Of a stretch of 64,000 nucleotides of DNA, positions 55,873 through 64,000 are shown piece by piece. The stretch comes from Pseudoalteromonas galatheae. Its GTDB lineage: Bacteria > Pseudomonadota > Gammaproteobacteria > Enterobacterales > Alteromonadaceae. The position numbers and the translations under genes are program-made. Under the pieces are notes generated by a model that was not told the DNA's origin, made no database searches, and saw only the letters and a program-made list of their open reading frames with translations. The stretch is from the NCBI RefSeq assembly GCF_005886105.2, contig NZ_PNCO02000001.1:434001-498000 (forward strand). Direction: 5' to 3'. Position 1 is the first letter of the stretch, and each line of letters opens with the position of its first letter.

Positions 55873-56334
55873 ATGAAGACTATCTTGATAATGCGTCATG
55901 GTGAAGCTGAGCCAATGCAGGCCGATGATGCGAGTAGAAACTTAACTGAGCTGGGGTTACAACAAGCCAAGGATATGGGTCAATGGTTGAAACAGTACTT
56001 TGAGATAGATGCGGCATTAATAAGTCCGTTTACCAGAGCGCAGCAAACGGCCGAGCAAGTGCTTGCTGTACAAGCTCCCCAATTGGTTGAAACCTGCGCA
56101 GATATCGTGCCGAGTGGCTCAGCACACACAGCCATTGATTATTTAGAAACGCTTATTTCTTTGCATCCTGAACACCAAACCTGGATTTTAGTGGCACATA
56201 TGCCTGTCGTAAGTTATCTAGTTGACCGCTTATGTCCCGATACTATGCCTATTTTTTCAACCGCAGCTGTCGCTATCATTGAGTACAATGAGCAAACAGG
56301 CCGAGCGGAATTTACTTCGATGCAATTACCTTAA
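55873..56334 (+). CDS. sixA: Phosphohistidine phosphatase SixA
   Basis: A 153-residue histidine-phosphatase-superfamily enzyme. The catalytic RHG lies in ILIMRHGEAEP and the second histidine in WILVAHMPVVSYL; SPFTRAQQTAEQVL gives the supporting arginine. In E. coli SixA dephosphorylates histidine-containing phosphocarriers such as those of the nitrogen PTS. The methionine at 55873 is the family start; a GTG four codons upstream also lies in frame. Confidence 0.92.
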   Translation: MKTILIMRHGEAEPMQADDASRNLTELGLQQAKDMGQWLKQYFEIDAALISPFTRAQQTAEQVLAVQAPQLVETCADIVPSGSAHTAIDYLETLISLHPEHQTWILVAHMPVVSYLVDRLCPDTMPIFSTAAVAIIEYNEQTGRAEFTSMQLP

Positions 56335-56888
56335 ATTTTTCTCATATTTTAATGTAGAAAGGCTAAAACTTACCTTTAATCGGTCTAATGTCCTCTTTTT
56401 AATTTTGTTTGAACTTTATCATTACACCGGTGTCATAGCCTTGGCACCGCAATCATGATTACCGGAACAGTCAGTACATTTGTTTGGGCGCAAATCGTAT
56501 TGTTCAGATAACCAGCACAGTTTCGACCACTGTGTTATGGTTCTGTTATCGGTAAATTTGGTTTTTTGGAACTTATATAGCCATAAGTTTAAAGGACAAT
56601 TGTCCGCTTTTTTGTGTTTTTTGTTGCTAAATGTCGTAAACTGTCAGCTAACGTCGCTAAAAGTTACAAAAAAATTGATTTTTTAGTTCGGTTTATAAAG
56701 CAAAGTAGAATTTACCTGCTATAATTACCGCCGTCTCGTTCAGCCTTACAAAGTTGTATCGCACTCTCGACTGTAAGGTCCGCGTTTTTACATTTTAATC
56801 GCGAAAAATTGAACGTTCACGCCTAGTGAAACGGCGCCCAAATTTTAAACCGTTGAACAAAGAGTGCACTAAAAGGTCGAAAACCAAC
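56335..56888 (+). promoter_or_regulatory. Long AT-rich leader before the TonB-dependent receptor
   Basis: About 550 bases without a supported gene precede the receptor. A good -10 box, TATAAT, lies at 56720-56725, about 165 bases before the chosen start; no strong -35 is present at 17 bases, so an activator could be needed. The long untranslated leader could hold a regulatory RNA, but I find no known riboswitch consensus and no Fur-box-like palindrome that I trust. Confidence 0.4.
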
Positions 56889-59192
56889 ATGAAAGCAATG
56901 AAAAGATCTACGTTAGCTACCCTAATAAATGCTACGTTGTTCTCTGCTGTGGCAGGTACTTCATTTTCTTCACTTGCTGAGGAAGAGCAAGCCAAAAAAA
57001 ATCAATTGGAAGTTATTCAAATCACCGCTCGTAAACGTGTTGAAAACGCGCAGGAAGTACCTGTATCTGTTTCTGCACTTCAAGGTGATAACTTGAATGC
57101 TTATAGCTCAGCGGGTATGGACATTCGCTTTATGAACGCGAAGATCCCAAGTCTATCGGTAGAATCTTCGTTTGGTCGTACTTTCCCACGTTTTTACGTA
57201 CGTGGTTTAGGTAACACAGATTTCGATCTAAATGCGTCACAACCTGTATCTTTGGTTGTTGATGAAGTGGTTCAAGAAAACCCAATTCTAAAAGGCTTCC
57301 CTGTATTCGATATTGCACGTATTGAAGTATTACGTGGTCCTCAGGGCACGCTATTTGGCCGTAATACACCTGCAGGTCTTGTTAAATTTGACACTGTTAG
57401 ACCAAGTCAAGAATTTGATGGCTATGCTGCTGTTTCTTATGGTAGCCGTGGTGCAGTGGACTTTGAAGGTGCGGTAGGCGGCTCAGTAACCGACCGTATC
57501 TCAACACGTATTTCTGCCTTGTGGCAGGAACAAGAAGATTATATCGATGTAAAAGCGCCAGGTTTTGAGAAAAAAGATTCGTTAGGCGGTTACAGCGAGC
57601 AAGCCGTTCGTGTTCAATTCTTATATGAAGGCGATGACTTCAACGGCTTATTGAATTACCACTACCGTGATTTAGATGGTCGCCCAATTGCATTTCGCGC
57701 AAATCTGATCGAGAAAGGCACAAATAACATTAACCCATTGTATGATAACGATGTGGTATACCATGATGCAGCCTCTCGTTCGACGCAACAGGTTGAAACT
57801 CAAGGTTTGAGCCTAAAACTTGAGTGGGACTTACCTGAGCATACCGTGACGTCAATCACTGCTTGGGAAAGTGCTGAAATCTACTCACGCGCAGACGTTG
57901 ATGGTGGTTACGGTCCAAATGATGCAGGTGTTTCAGGCCCTGGTTTGATCATATTTACTTCAGAAACTGCGGATGTTATTCCTGAGCATAATCAGTACAC
58001 GCAAGAGCTGCGCTTATCAAGCAACTTTTCTGGCGATTACAACTACCAAGTTGGTGTCTTCTTATTTGAAGAAGACCTAATGATTGAAAGCTATAGCTTC
58101 AATACTAATGGTTATGATTCTGCATATGCACAGTATGGCGTGCAAAATGGTTATGCTTACCAAGATCAAGACACATCAGCATGGGCAGTATTTGGTTCTT
58201 TTGATTACACCGTATCTGATGATTTAAAAGTAACAGCTGGCTTGCGTTATTCTGACGACGAGAAAGAGTTTTACGCCAAGCGTACTAAGAACCCAACACC
58301 TTGGAACGGTTCTCCAGATGTACTTGACGATACCGCTAACCCAAGCGATAGCCACGTAAGCTGGGATTTAAGTGCCACTTACAAGCTAACTGATGATGTA
58401 AACTTGTTTGGTCGCGTTGCTAACGGTTTCCGTGCACCAAGTGTTCAAGGTCGTATTTTGTTTGGTGATGAAGTGACTGTTGCTAAGTCAGAAACGACCA
58501 ACTCAATCGAAGCGGGCATTAAATCTGATGTACTTGATGGCCAAGGCCGCGTAAACGCGACGGTATTTTACTATCAAATGGATGACCAACAGCTAACGGC
58601 TGTAGGTGGTGGTTCGAATTTCAACCGCTTAGTGAATACTGATAAAACAACTGGTTATGGCTTCGAACTCGATACCGAGTGGGTGTTAACAGACGAGCTA
58701 AATGCAACATTTAATCTGAGCTATAACAAAACCGAGTTGGAAGATAAAAACTTAGCTGTAGCGGTTTGTGCGCAGTGTACAGTGACTGATCCAACTTATA
58801 TGGTTGAAGGTACTAATGGCCCTGAGGCGCGAGCAATTTTGGATGGTAACAGCTTACCTCACGCTCCTGAGTGGATTGCAAACGCAACACTTCGCTACAC
58901 GAAAGAGTTAGAAGATGGCGAGTTCTTCGTCTATGGTGATATGTCTTATCGTAGTGAAGTAGACTTCTTCTTATACAAATCAGTAGAGTTTGAAGGTGAA
59001 GCGTTGTTTGAAACAGGCCTGCGTGCTGGTTATATGTGGTCTGAAGGCGATAACGAATATGAAGTGTCAGCCTTTGTTCGTAACCTATTTGATGAGCAAG
59101 TGGTTATCGGTGGTGTAGACTTCAATAACAACACGGGTATGCTAAATGAAGCGCGCTTCATTGGTGCTGAATTCAAAGTGAAATTCTTCTAA
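56889..59192 (+). CDS. TonB-dependent outer-membrane receptor
   Basis: A 767-residue receptor. It has a signal peptide (about residues 1-30), a TonB-box-like EVIQITARKR, a plug domain (about 45-155, with ARIEVLRGPQGTLFGRNTPA) and a 22-stranded barrel ending in EFKVKFF with a terminal phenylalanine for Bam recognition. It is of the general CirA/FecA-like, alteromonad type that imports siderophores, vitamins or carbohydrates; the substrate is unknown. Two cysteines in VCAQCTV lie in an extracellular loop. The start was set at the second in-frame methionine, which gives a canonical signal peptide. A terminator follows. Confidence 0.92.
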   Translation: MKAMKRSTLATLINATLFSAVAGTSFSSLAEEEQAKKNQLEVIQITARKRVENAQEVPVSVSALQGDNLNAYSSAGMDIRFMNAKIPSLSVESSFGRTFPRFYVRGLGNTDFDLNASQPVSLVVDEVVQENPILKGFPVFDIARIEVLRGPQGTLFGRNTPAGLVKFDTVRPSQEFDGYAAVSYGSRGAVDFEGAVGGSVTDRISTRISALWQEQEDYIDVKAPGFEKKDSLGGYSEQAVRVQFLYEGDDFNGLLNYHYRDLDGRPIAFRANLIEKGTNNINPLYDNDVVYHDAASRSTQQVETQGLSLKLEWDLPEHTVTSITAWESAEIYSRADVDGGYGPNDAGVSGPGLIIFTSETADVIPEHNQYTQELRLSSNFSGDYNYQVGVFLFEEDLMIESYSFNTNGYDSAYAQYGVQNGYAYQDQDTSAWAVFGSFDYTVSDDLKVTAGLRYSDDEKEFYAKRTKNPTPWNGSPDVLDDTANPSDSHVSWDLSATYKLTDDVNLFGRVANGFRAPSVQGRILFGDEVTVAKSETTNSIEAGIKSDVLDGQGRVNATVFYYQMDDQQLTAVGGGSNFNRLVNTDKTTGYGFELDTEWVLTDELNATFNLSYNKTELEDKNLAVAVCAQCTVTDPTYMVEGTNGPEARAILDGNSLPHAPEWIANATLRYTKELEDGEFFVYGDMSYRSEVDFFLYKSVEFEGEALFETGLRAGYMWSEGDNEYEVSAFVRNLFDEQVVIGGVDFNNNTGMLNEARFIGAEFKVKFF

Positions 59193-59223
59193 TTCACGCT
59201 ACAGTGATTATAATAGAGTAACT

Positions 59224-59248
59224 AAAGCCCGCGTTAAGCGGGCTTTTT
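59224..59248 (+). terminator. Terminator of the TonB-dependent receptor gene
   Basis: A 9-base stem AAAGCCCGC/GCGGGCTTT with a 5-base loop leading into TTT lies 32 bases after the stop codon. Confidence 0.9.
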
Positions 59249-59275
59249 AATGAAATTTTTATGTTAGGAGTGGAT

Positions 59276-59575
59276 ATGTCAGGTTTTTGGAATTATCGGG
59301 TGATATATTGTGAAGCGACAAAAGATGAAGCGGCTTTATATCAAATCCATGAAGTGGAATATAACTTAAATGGCAAGGTAACGAACTGGTCTGAAACGGG
59401 TGCTGCACCCTTTGGTCGTTCGATGGAAGAGTTGCAAGCGGATGCAGATAGACTGAAGTCAGCTTTCGATAAGCCAATTCTAAAAGTAATTAGACAGCCA
59501 CGGGGCTATACATTAGTTGAAGTTGATAGCGGTGAAGAAGCTACTGCTGAGCCACCAGCAGGGATCAACGGTTAA
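59276..59575 (+). CDS. Small conserved protein of unknown function
   Basis: A 99-residue soluble protein (WNYRVIYCEATK, YQIHEVEYNLNGKVTNWSE, RSMEELQADADRLKSAF, PILKVI) with an alpha/beta look and an acidic, proline-containing tail. Similar small proteins occur widely in gammaproteobacteria, but I cannot name the family with confidence. The start was chosen because TTAGGAG lies 6 bases before the second methionine. It is followed after 27 bases by a HAD phosphatase, perhaps in the same transcript. Confidence 0.78.
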   Translation: MSGFWNYRVIYCEATKDEAALYQIHEVEYNLNGKVTNWSETGAAPFGRSMEELQADADRLKSAFDKPILKVIRQPRGYTLVEVDSGEEATAEPPAGING

Positions 59576-59602
59576 TTAATACAACCAAATTAAGGAGTGT
59601 AA

Positions 59603-60256
59603 ATGCGTTTTCAGGCAGTTTTATTTGATTTTGACGGTACATTAGTTGATTCAGAAGCACTCCATTACCAAAGTTGGATGAAGGTGTTAGCCCCGTATCA
59701 AGTTACTTATACGGAGCATGATTTTTGTGATGAGTTTTCGGGTGTACCAACGCTTAAAGCCGCCAATATACTTAAAGAAAGGCACCAACTTGCGCCTTCT
59801 GCCCGTGATTTATGTGATGAAAAAAATATCGTCTTTGTCGCAACAGCTGCGGAAGTACTCCCCAGATTAATGCATTTTGCAAAACAAATTGTTGAACAAA
59901 CCTCAAAACGTTGTTCGATCGCACTCGTGACTGGAAGCAGCAGAGCAGAAGCGCTCCCAGTTTTACGACACTATCAGCTACTAGAGCTGTTTTCTGCGAT
60001 AGTGTGCAAAGACGATGTCGAACGGCCAAAGCCTCATCCTGAACCTTATCGCAAAGCGCTCGCTGCGCTAAAAATTGCGCCACATGAAGCTGTGGCAATA
60101 GAAGATACCTACACAGGGTTAACTTCAGCCAAAGAAGCTGGGTTAACCACGGTTGTTGTACCAAACATGCACTCAGCTAAGCAAGATTTAAGTCTTGCTG
60201 ATCATTCATTTACCGATCTCGAAGCGGTTTTTGACTGGCTTTGTCCTGAAAGCTAA
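59603..60256 (+). CDS. HAD-superfamily phosphatase, beta-phosphoglucomutase-like
   Basis: A 217-residue haloacid-dehalogenase enzyme. Motif I is FDFDGTLVDSEALH (nucleophile and acid/base aspartates), motif II LVTGSSRAEA, motif III KPHPEPYRKAL and motif IV AIEDTYTGLTSAKEAG. A helical cap follows motif I, as in the phosphoglycolate phosphatase/beta-phosphoglucomutase group (YcjU, YqaB and similar). The exact sugar phosphate is not deducible. It is preceded by AAGGAG. Confidence 0.9.
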   Translation: MRFQAVLFDFDGTLVDSEALHYQSWMKVLAPYQVTYTEHDFCDEFSGVPTLKAANILKERHQLAPSARDLCDEKNIVFVATAAEVLPRLMHFAKQIVEQTSKRCSIALVTGSSRAEALPVLRHYQLLELFSAIVCKDDVERPKPHPEPYRKALAALKIAPHEAVAIEDTYTGLTSAKEAGLTTVVVPNMHSAKQDLSLADHSFTDLEAVFDWLCPES

Positions 60257-60423
60257 TACGGATTGCTATAAAGAGGGGGCCTTTTAGTCAAAGCTTGTTT
60301 GATTTTACAAACTTCGATTGTTGTGTAATCTTTAAGCATGAAATTTATTAATTTTTAATATCAGTGAACGTAAACAATGCACCTAGTCGCTGGTATTAAA
60401 TATCCACTGCAAAGGATTATGCT

Positions 60424-61263
60424 ATGCGATATTTACCATTCTTATTCTGTCTATTATTAGGTTTTTCCAATCTCCTTTATGGAAATGAAACCGACACAAA
60501 AATCCAGCTTGCTTCGGTATATCAAGGCAACGAAGATATTTCTAATTATCTTGTTAGTGAAAAGTTCGATGGTGTGAGGGCCATTTGGGATGGCTCTCAA
60601 CTGCGTACGCGTGGCGGTCACTTAATTAAGGCACCAGACTGGTTCACGCAAGGATTACCTGATACTTGGTTAGATGGCGAGTTGTGGGCTGGGTACAATA
60701 ACTTCGCTTTTGTGAGTGCGATTGCAAGGCGCCACGCCCCTAATAACGAACACTGGCGTCAAGTGACTTATTATATATTTGACGCACCAAATTCTACAGA
60801 AATATTCGCTAAGCGTCATGAGCGTTACTTAAGCCTTCTCAGCCATACTGAGCTATCACACATTAAACCCGTCAAGCAGCTATCATTTGGCTCCGTTGAG
60901 GAGCTAAACGATTATTACCATAGTGTATTAAAACGAGGTGGTGAAGGGGTCATTTTGCATGCTAAAAATGCTAAGCACGAAGATGGAAGAACAACCAACG
61001 TATTAAAATATAAGCCGTATTTGGATGACGAAGCCATCGTGATTAAGCATTTACCCGGTAAAGGAAAGTACCAAGGAATGATGGGATCGCTTCTGGTGAA
61101 GAATGCACAAGGTAAGGAGTTTAAAGTCGGAACAGGGTTTAGCGACGAAGAGCGCGCATCACCACCACCGATTGGTAGTCAAATTACCTATCGATATCAA
61201 GGATATACTAAGTTTGGTAAACCGCGTTTCGCGCGATTTTTAAGAGTAAGGCCAAAATTATAG
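60424..61263 (+). CDS. ligE: Periplasmic ATP-dependent DNA ligase LigE
   Basis: A 279-residue minimal DNA ligase. A signal peptide covers about residues 1-21 (ending FSNLLYGNE). The adenylation motif is SEKFDGVRAIWDG, with Lys47 as the nucleophile that takes AMP. LDGELWAG (motif III), GGEGVILHA (motif IV) and VLKYKPYLDDEA (motif V region) follow, and a short OB-fold tail completes the enzyme. LigE enzymes need no extra domains and act outside the cytoplasm; in other genera they have been tied to competence and extracellular DNA in biofilms. No competence genes are nearby. Confidence 0.92.
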   Translation: MRYLPFLFCLLLGFSNLLYGNETDTKIQLASVYQGNEDISNYLVSEKFDGVRAIWDGSQLRTRGGHLIKAPDWFTQGLPDTWLDGELWAGYNNFAFVSAIARRHAPNNEHWRQVTYYIFDAPNSTEIFAKRHERYLSLLSHTELSHIKPVKQLSFGSVEELNDYYHSVLKRGGEGVILHAKNAKHEDGRTTNVLKYKPYLDDEAIVIKHLPGKGKYQGMMGSLLVKNAQGKEFKVGTGFSDEERASPPPIGSQITYRYQGYTKFGKPRFARFLRVRPKL

Positions 61264-61346
61264 AATGGCACTACCGCTGCAAAGAAAACTTGGGGATTTT
61301 TATACGCTAGCGAGCACTACGGCTCGCTATCAAAAGCGCAATGGGC

Positions 61347-61916
61347 TTATTCTGCACGGCCCATGAACTTAGATTCAGCGGTGTTGATCTTAATTTTGTC
61401 ACCGCTTGAAATATGTTCAGGAACTTGAACAACAAGGCCTGTCGTTAATGTTGCAGGCTTTGTTCTAGCACTAGCAGATGCACCCTTGATTGAAGGAGAA
61501 GTATCTTCAATCACAAGCTCTACGCTTGAAGGTAAGTCGATAGAAACTGGCATGCCCTGAACCACGACGATAGATAAACCTTTCGTTGATTCATCGATAA
61601 ATAACAATTGCTCAGCAATAGACTCTTTATTCAGGTGGTATGGCGTGTAGTCTTCATCATCCATAAACACATATTCATCACCATCTACATATGAAAGCAT
61701 TGCAGGGCGACGGTTAAGATCTGCAAGTGTTAGCATCTCTTCCGCTTTAAAAGTCTCATCTACTTTAGAGTTATCTACTACATCGTACATACGCATACGG
61801 TATAGGCTACCACCAGCGCGACCTTGTGGTACTGAGCGCTCAATATCACGAACAATCATTACGCGGCCGTTATACTCGATCGCGGCATGTTTTTTAATTT
61901 CACTTGCCTTTGGCAT
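61347..61916 (-). CDS. efpL: Elongation factor P-like protein EfpL (YeiP)
   Basis: A 189-residue three-domain protein paralogous to elongation factor P. The KOW/N-terminal loop reads [16 protein letters not shown], with Arg33 at the tip where canonical EF-P has a modified lysine. The remaining OB domains contain [19 protein letters not shown] and [17 protein letters not shown]. EfpL helps stalled ribosomes through polyproline and other difficult motifs without needing a lysine modification. It has its own upstream gap and a small hairpin (61308-61329) after the stop. Confidence 0.93.
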   Translation of the reverse strand: MPKASEIKKHAAIEYNGRVMIVRDIERSVPQGRAGGSLYRMRMYDVVDNSKVDETFKAEEMLTLADLNRRPAMLSYVDGDEYVFMDDEDYTPYHLNKESIAEQLLFIDESTKGLSIVVVQGMPVSIDLPSSVELVIEDTSPSIKGASASARTKPATLTTGLVVQVPEHISSGDKIKINTAESKFMGRAE

Positions 61917-61999
61917 AGCTTAATTCCTAATACAAATAAAGTTGGCACAATATAATCATTTTTCGGCTTTTTGGCGAGTTTCAAAATTCACTCTCAGCC

Positions 62000-63331
62000 T
62001 CAAATACCGTATAAAGTCGTCATTTCTGAGTACTTGATCCCAAAGTGCTGGTCAAACCAACGGTTGATATAGTCATGCTCGGGCTCAAGCTTGGCACAGC
62101 GCAGGATATTTTCGCCTTTATTGGTGCCAAGTGCCTGTCCACAGTAATTTTGCTTCCAAGTTAGCGTAAGATCTTGAGAGAATTTTTTTAGTAATTCGTC
62201 AAATGTCTTTTCTGTTACCTGTGAAAGGTTAAGAAAGTCTGGAGACAGTGGTGTGATATTAAGTTGCTCAAAATCAGCCTGATGTGCGCGGGTTTTGTTA
62301 TGCTTACTATCGCTTGCACTGCCTTTGATATAACGATGGGCTAAACTCGCCTCATAATTGACATTGATATCAAATTTTTCATCGTAGATGGTCACGGGAT
62401 ACGTGAACTCTCTTGTGACTTCTGCGGTATGCGTGTTATCTAAGTTATTTGGATCAGGTCGTTCAACTTTCTGTTGATAATGCTTACGCTGAATATATTG
62501 GTTACTGGTACGGTAATAGTCCGCATCTGCGTATAGCTCTAATGAAAGCTGTTGGCTACCATTACTATCAAACCAGAGGCTGTTATTAAATGCCGTATTT
62601 AGGTTTGAAATAAATGCGTTGTATTGTCCTTTGATTGAGTTGCCAAAGCGCAAGCCAATATCGACACGATCTCGTATGTTCATCGCAAAATAACGACTTT
62701 TATCTTGGTTATCTACACGTAAACGTTTTGGAGTTTGCCACGCTAAACAGTATTTTTCGGTGAAACTTTTTAAATAGAAGCGTTGTCCGCTGACTTGTCC
62801 TGCAAGTTCATCACACTTTTTCTGCGCTTGCGTTCTTAGCGTGTCGTAGTGGATGCTCATGGCGCTTGCTAATTGCGCATTGCTGATCAGGTGGCGATAG
62901 TTATGTTCAAAAAGCTTAAACTTGTCGGGGTAGGGGGTGTTTGAGAGCGAGCGGGCTTCGTCGAGTAACCATTGCCTCGCGTAATCAAGCTCTTCTCTTT
63001 GGGTATTTGCCATTGCACCATTCGGTTTCATCTGCCATTGTGCTTGGTTTTTTACGATTTCCTCAAGTCTGGTCGCTGCTGCCGTGTAGTTATTTGCTAA
63101 GCGAAGCATACGCACATCGATAAGACCTTTATCTATAAGCTTGTCTCGCGCCAGTGTTAAGCCTTGCTTTGCTTCAAGATCCTCGGGGTCTTTCGCGAGT
63201 GCTTGTGAATAATATTCAGCAGCTTGGCGGTACATACCCGCTTCGTAAAGTTTATTGCCTTTATAAACCAGCGATTTACAGCCGCTGATAGCTGCCAATA
63301 TTGCAATGATGATGGCGGTTTTCTTGATCAT
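62000..63331 (-). CDS. TPR-containing lipoprotein
   Basis: A 443-residue lipoprotein with the lipobox LAAISGC. The first 80 residues after it hold a tetratricopeptide pair (GNKLYEAGMYRQAAEYYSQA, then LAKDPEDLEAKQGLTLA). A long middle region is rich in aromatic and charged residues, with no enzymatic motif I recognise. It should sit in the inner leaflet of the outer or inner membrane facing the periplasm. Function unknown. The start was set at the methionine that gives the lipobox near residue 20; an in-frame TTG seven codons earlier is less likely. Confidence 0.82.
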   Translation of the reverse strand: MIKKTAIIIAILAAISGCKSLVYKGNKLYEAGMYRQAAEYYSQALAKDPEDLEAKQGLTLARDKLIDKGLIDVRMLRLANNYTAAATRLEEIVKNQAQWQMKPNGAMANTQREELDYARQWLLDEARSLSNTPYPDKFKLFEHNYRHLISNAQLASAMSIHYDTLRTQAQKKCDELAGQVSGQRFYLKSFTEKYCLAWQTPKRLRVDNQDKSRYFAMNIRDRVDIGLRFGNSIKGQYNAFISNLNTAFNNSLWFDSNGSQQLSLELYADADYYRTSNQYIQRKHYQQKVERPDPNNLDNTHTAEVTREFTYPVTIYDEKFDINVNYEASLAHRYIKGSASDSKHNKTRAHQADFEQLNITPLSPDFLNLSQVTEKTFDELLKKFSQDLTLTWKQNYCGQALGTNKGENILRCAKLEPEHDYINRWFDQHFGIKYSEMTTLYGI

Positions 63332-63352
63332 AATATCATTCCATTCGCGCAA

Positions 63353-63544
63353 AAAGTTCCATAAGCACAGTTATTGATTTTAGTATCCATTCGCTTCAAT
63401 TACAGGCGCACCCGTTCCTAAGCTTTTAACAGGCTTATAATACATAGTTCTGGCGAAATCTACATCACTGAATTGTTACGATTTTGTTTTGGGAGGTATT
63501 GAATCTCGCTGTGTTGGTTTGTTGTCCTCCTGACAGGTTTCGAC
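63353..63544. other. Non-coding stretch upstream of the lipoprotein gene
   Basis: About 190 bases with no supported gene. They probably contain the promoter of the minus-strand lipoprotein gene; I can assign no boxes with confidence. Confidence 0.45.
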
Positions 63545-63753
63545 GCCCATCCATGGGCTACGACATACTTTTCTTTGATGCCCAAAGAACAAGTATGCAA
63601 AAGAAAGGGCACTCCCAACATCACACTGACTCCTCAAGTAAATTGCCAATATGAACGTCACCGCTGTGTAAGGGACATCCCTGTCACAGCTTTTCACGCA
63701 TCCATGCGTTGAAATGACTCATTGGTAATTTACTTTCGGGTGTGATGAGGGAG
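63545..63753. repeat. Multi-hairpin structured intergenic element
   Basis: Three structures lie in a row. First, a palindrome GCCCATCCATGGGC (63545-63558). Second, a hairpin with CATACTT/AAGTATG and inner CTTTG/CAAAG (63564-63597). Third, a branched fold: 15-base arms AAGTAAATTGCCAAT (63636-63650) and ATTGGTAATTTACTT (63721-63735) pair with one mismatch. They are extended outward by CATCACAC/GTGTGATG and CTCCC/GGGAG. Two inner hairpins are enclosed: GCTGTG/CACAGC with AGGGA/TCCCT inside (63663-63690), and ACGCAT/ATGCGT (63696-63709). A long open frame across it on the minus strand is regarded as spurious. Confidence 0.65.
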
Positions 63754-63870
63754 GAAAACGGTGCTGATAGTTTTGTTTGGTGCTTGCAGGCAAATTTGCT
63801 GCTTTGAGAGGAAAACTAGAACTTGCAGTCAATACTAATCCCCCTTTACCACACCCGAAAAACATAACAG

Positions 63871-63894
63871 CTCGGCGGGTGAACCACCTCCCAC
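63871..63894. repeat. REP-like arm matching the tandem repeats at 22875-23086
   Basis: The text CTCGGCGGGTGAACCACCTC matches, with a few changes, the reverse complement of the right arm of the tandem units. It appears as a single arm near the right window edge. The remaining bases to 64000 show no gene. Confidence 0.55.
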
Positions 63895-64000
63895 AAAACT
63901 ATATGCACTGCTAATTAGGAGGCTATGCTGATAGTTTTTGCAACCCTTGCAAACAGCTTTATCGTCAAAATCGTAGAAGATCTCACAAGCAACTTATTCC

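Noticed and set aside
61308..61329. Terminator after ligE/efpL (TAGCGAGC/GCTCGCTA stem)
   Set aside because: The stem is perfect but lacks a T-tract on either strand; it is mentioned with efpL but not listed as a terminator.
63476..63697. A 73-residue frame on the minus strand
   Set aside because: It runs across the strong palindromes of the structured element, has no ribosome site I trust and resembles no protein; it is probably spurious.

Overview
The window looks like chromosomal DNA of a marine gammaproteobacterium of the order Alteromonadales, most like Pseudoalteromonas. This rests on gene order (nudF-DUF1249-cpdA-yqiA-parE; lptD-surA-pdxA-rsmA-apaG-apaH; rsmE-gshB-yqgE-ruvX), moderate-to-low GC judged by eye, a TonB-dependent receptor, LigE, EfpL, and small intergenic elements ending in ACCAATTG-type repeats. 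No database search was possible, so the genus is an inference.

Region 1 (1-4001) is the 3' end of a biosynthetic gene cluster cut by the left window edge. In order it carries a peptidyl-carrier-like domain, a stand-alone acyl carrier protein, a FabZ-like dehydratase, a degenerate ketosynthase resembling a chain-length factor, a Rieske non-haem iron oxygenase and a ferritin-like diiron protein (PF10118 type). The set suggests a hybrid of nonribosomal peptide synthesis and a type II polyketide/fatty-acid-like system making an unsaturated acyl chain that is then oxidised. The product is unknown. The cluster stops at a bidirectional terminator. Directly behind it is a solitary sdhC, with no sdhD, sdhA or sdhB visible.

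Region 2 (4624-22861) is core genome: rsmE-gshB-yqgE-ruvX with two poorly understood upstream genes, glnE, a TcpQ-domain protein, an LpxL/LpxM acyltransferase, tolC, the nudF-cpdA-yqiA group, and parE and parC separated by a secreted sorbosone-dehydrogenase-like gene. Region 3 (22862-30542) is looser: REP/BIME-like tandem repeats, a phosphoribosyltransferase, a Crp-family regulator, a secreted amidohydrolase, small unknown genes, a MITE-like element, proB, a diguanylate cyclase and a glutaredoxin.

Region 4 (30626-49590) holds gltX, a chemoreceptor, and the outer-membrane assembly/ribosome-maturation operon lptD-surA-pdxA-rsmA-apaG-apaH, divergent from amgK-murU-djlA (cell-wall recycling and co-chaperone). 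These are followed by a DUF3530 hydrolase, a DUF368 undecaprenyl-phosphate translocase, a 2OG-Fe(II) oxygenase, nhaD, pfkA and a YjbR-family gene. Region 5 (49591-64000) has a gene-poor stretch, a PAS-GGDEF-EAL protein, a large M16 protease, sixA, a TonB-dependent receptor, a HAD phosphatase, the periplasmic DNA ligase LigE, efpL and a TPR-like lipoprotein. The last 650 bases hold no convincing gene but do hold a striking multi-hairpin element. I see no tRNA or rRNA gene, CRISPR array, intact insertion sequence or prophage.
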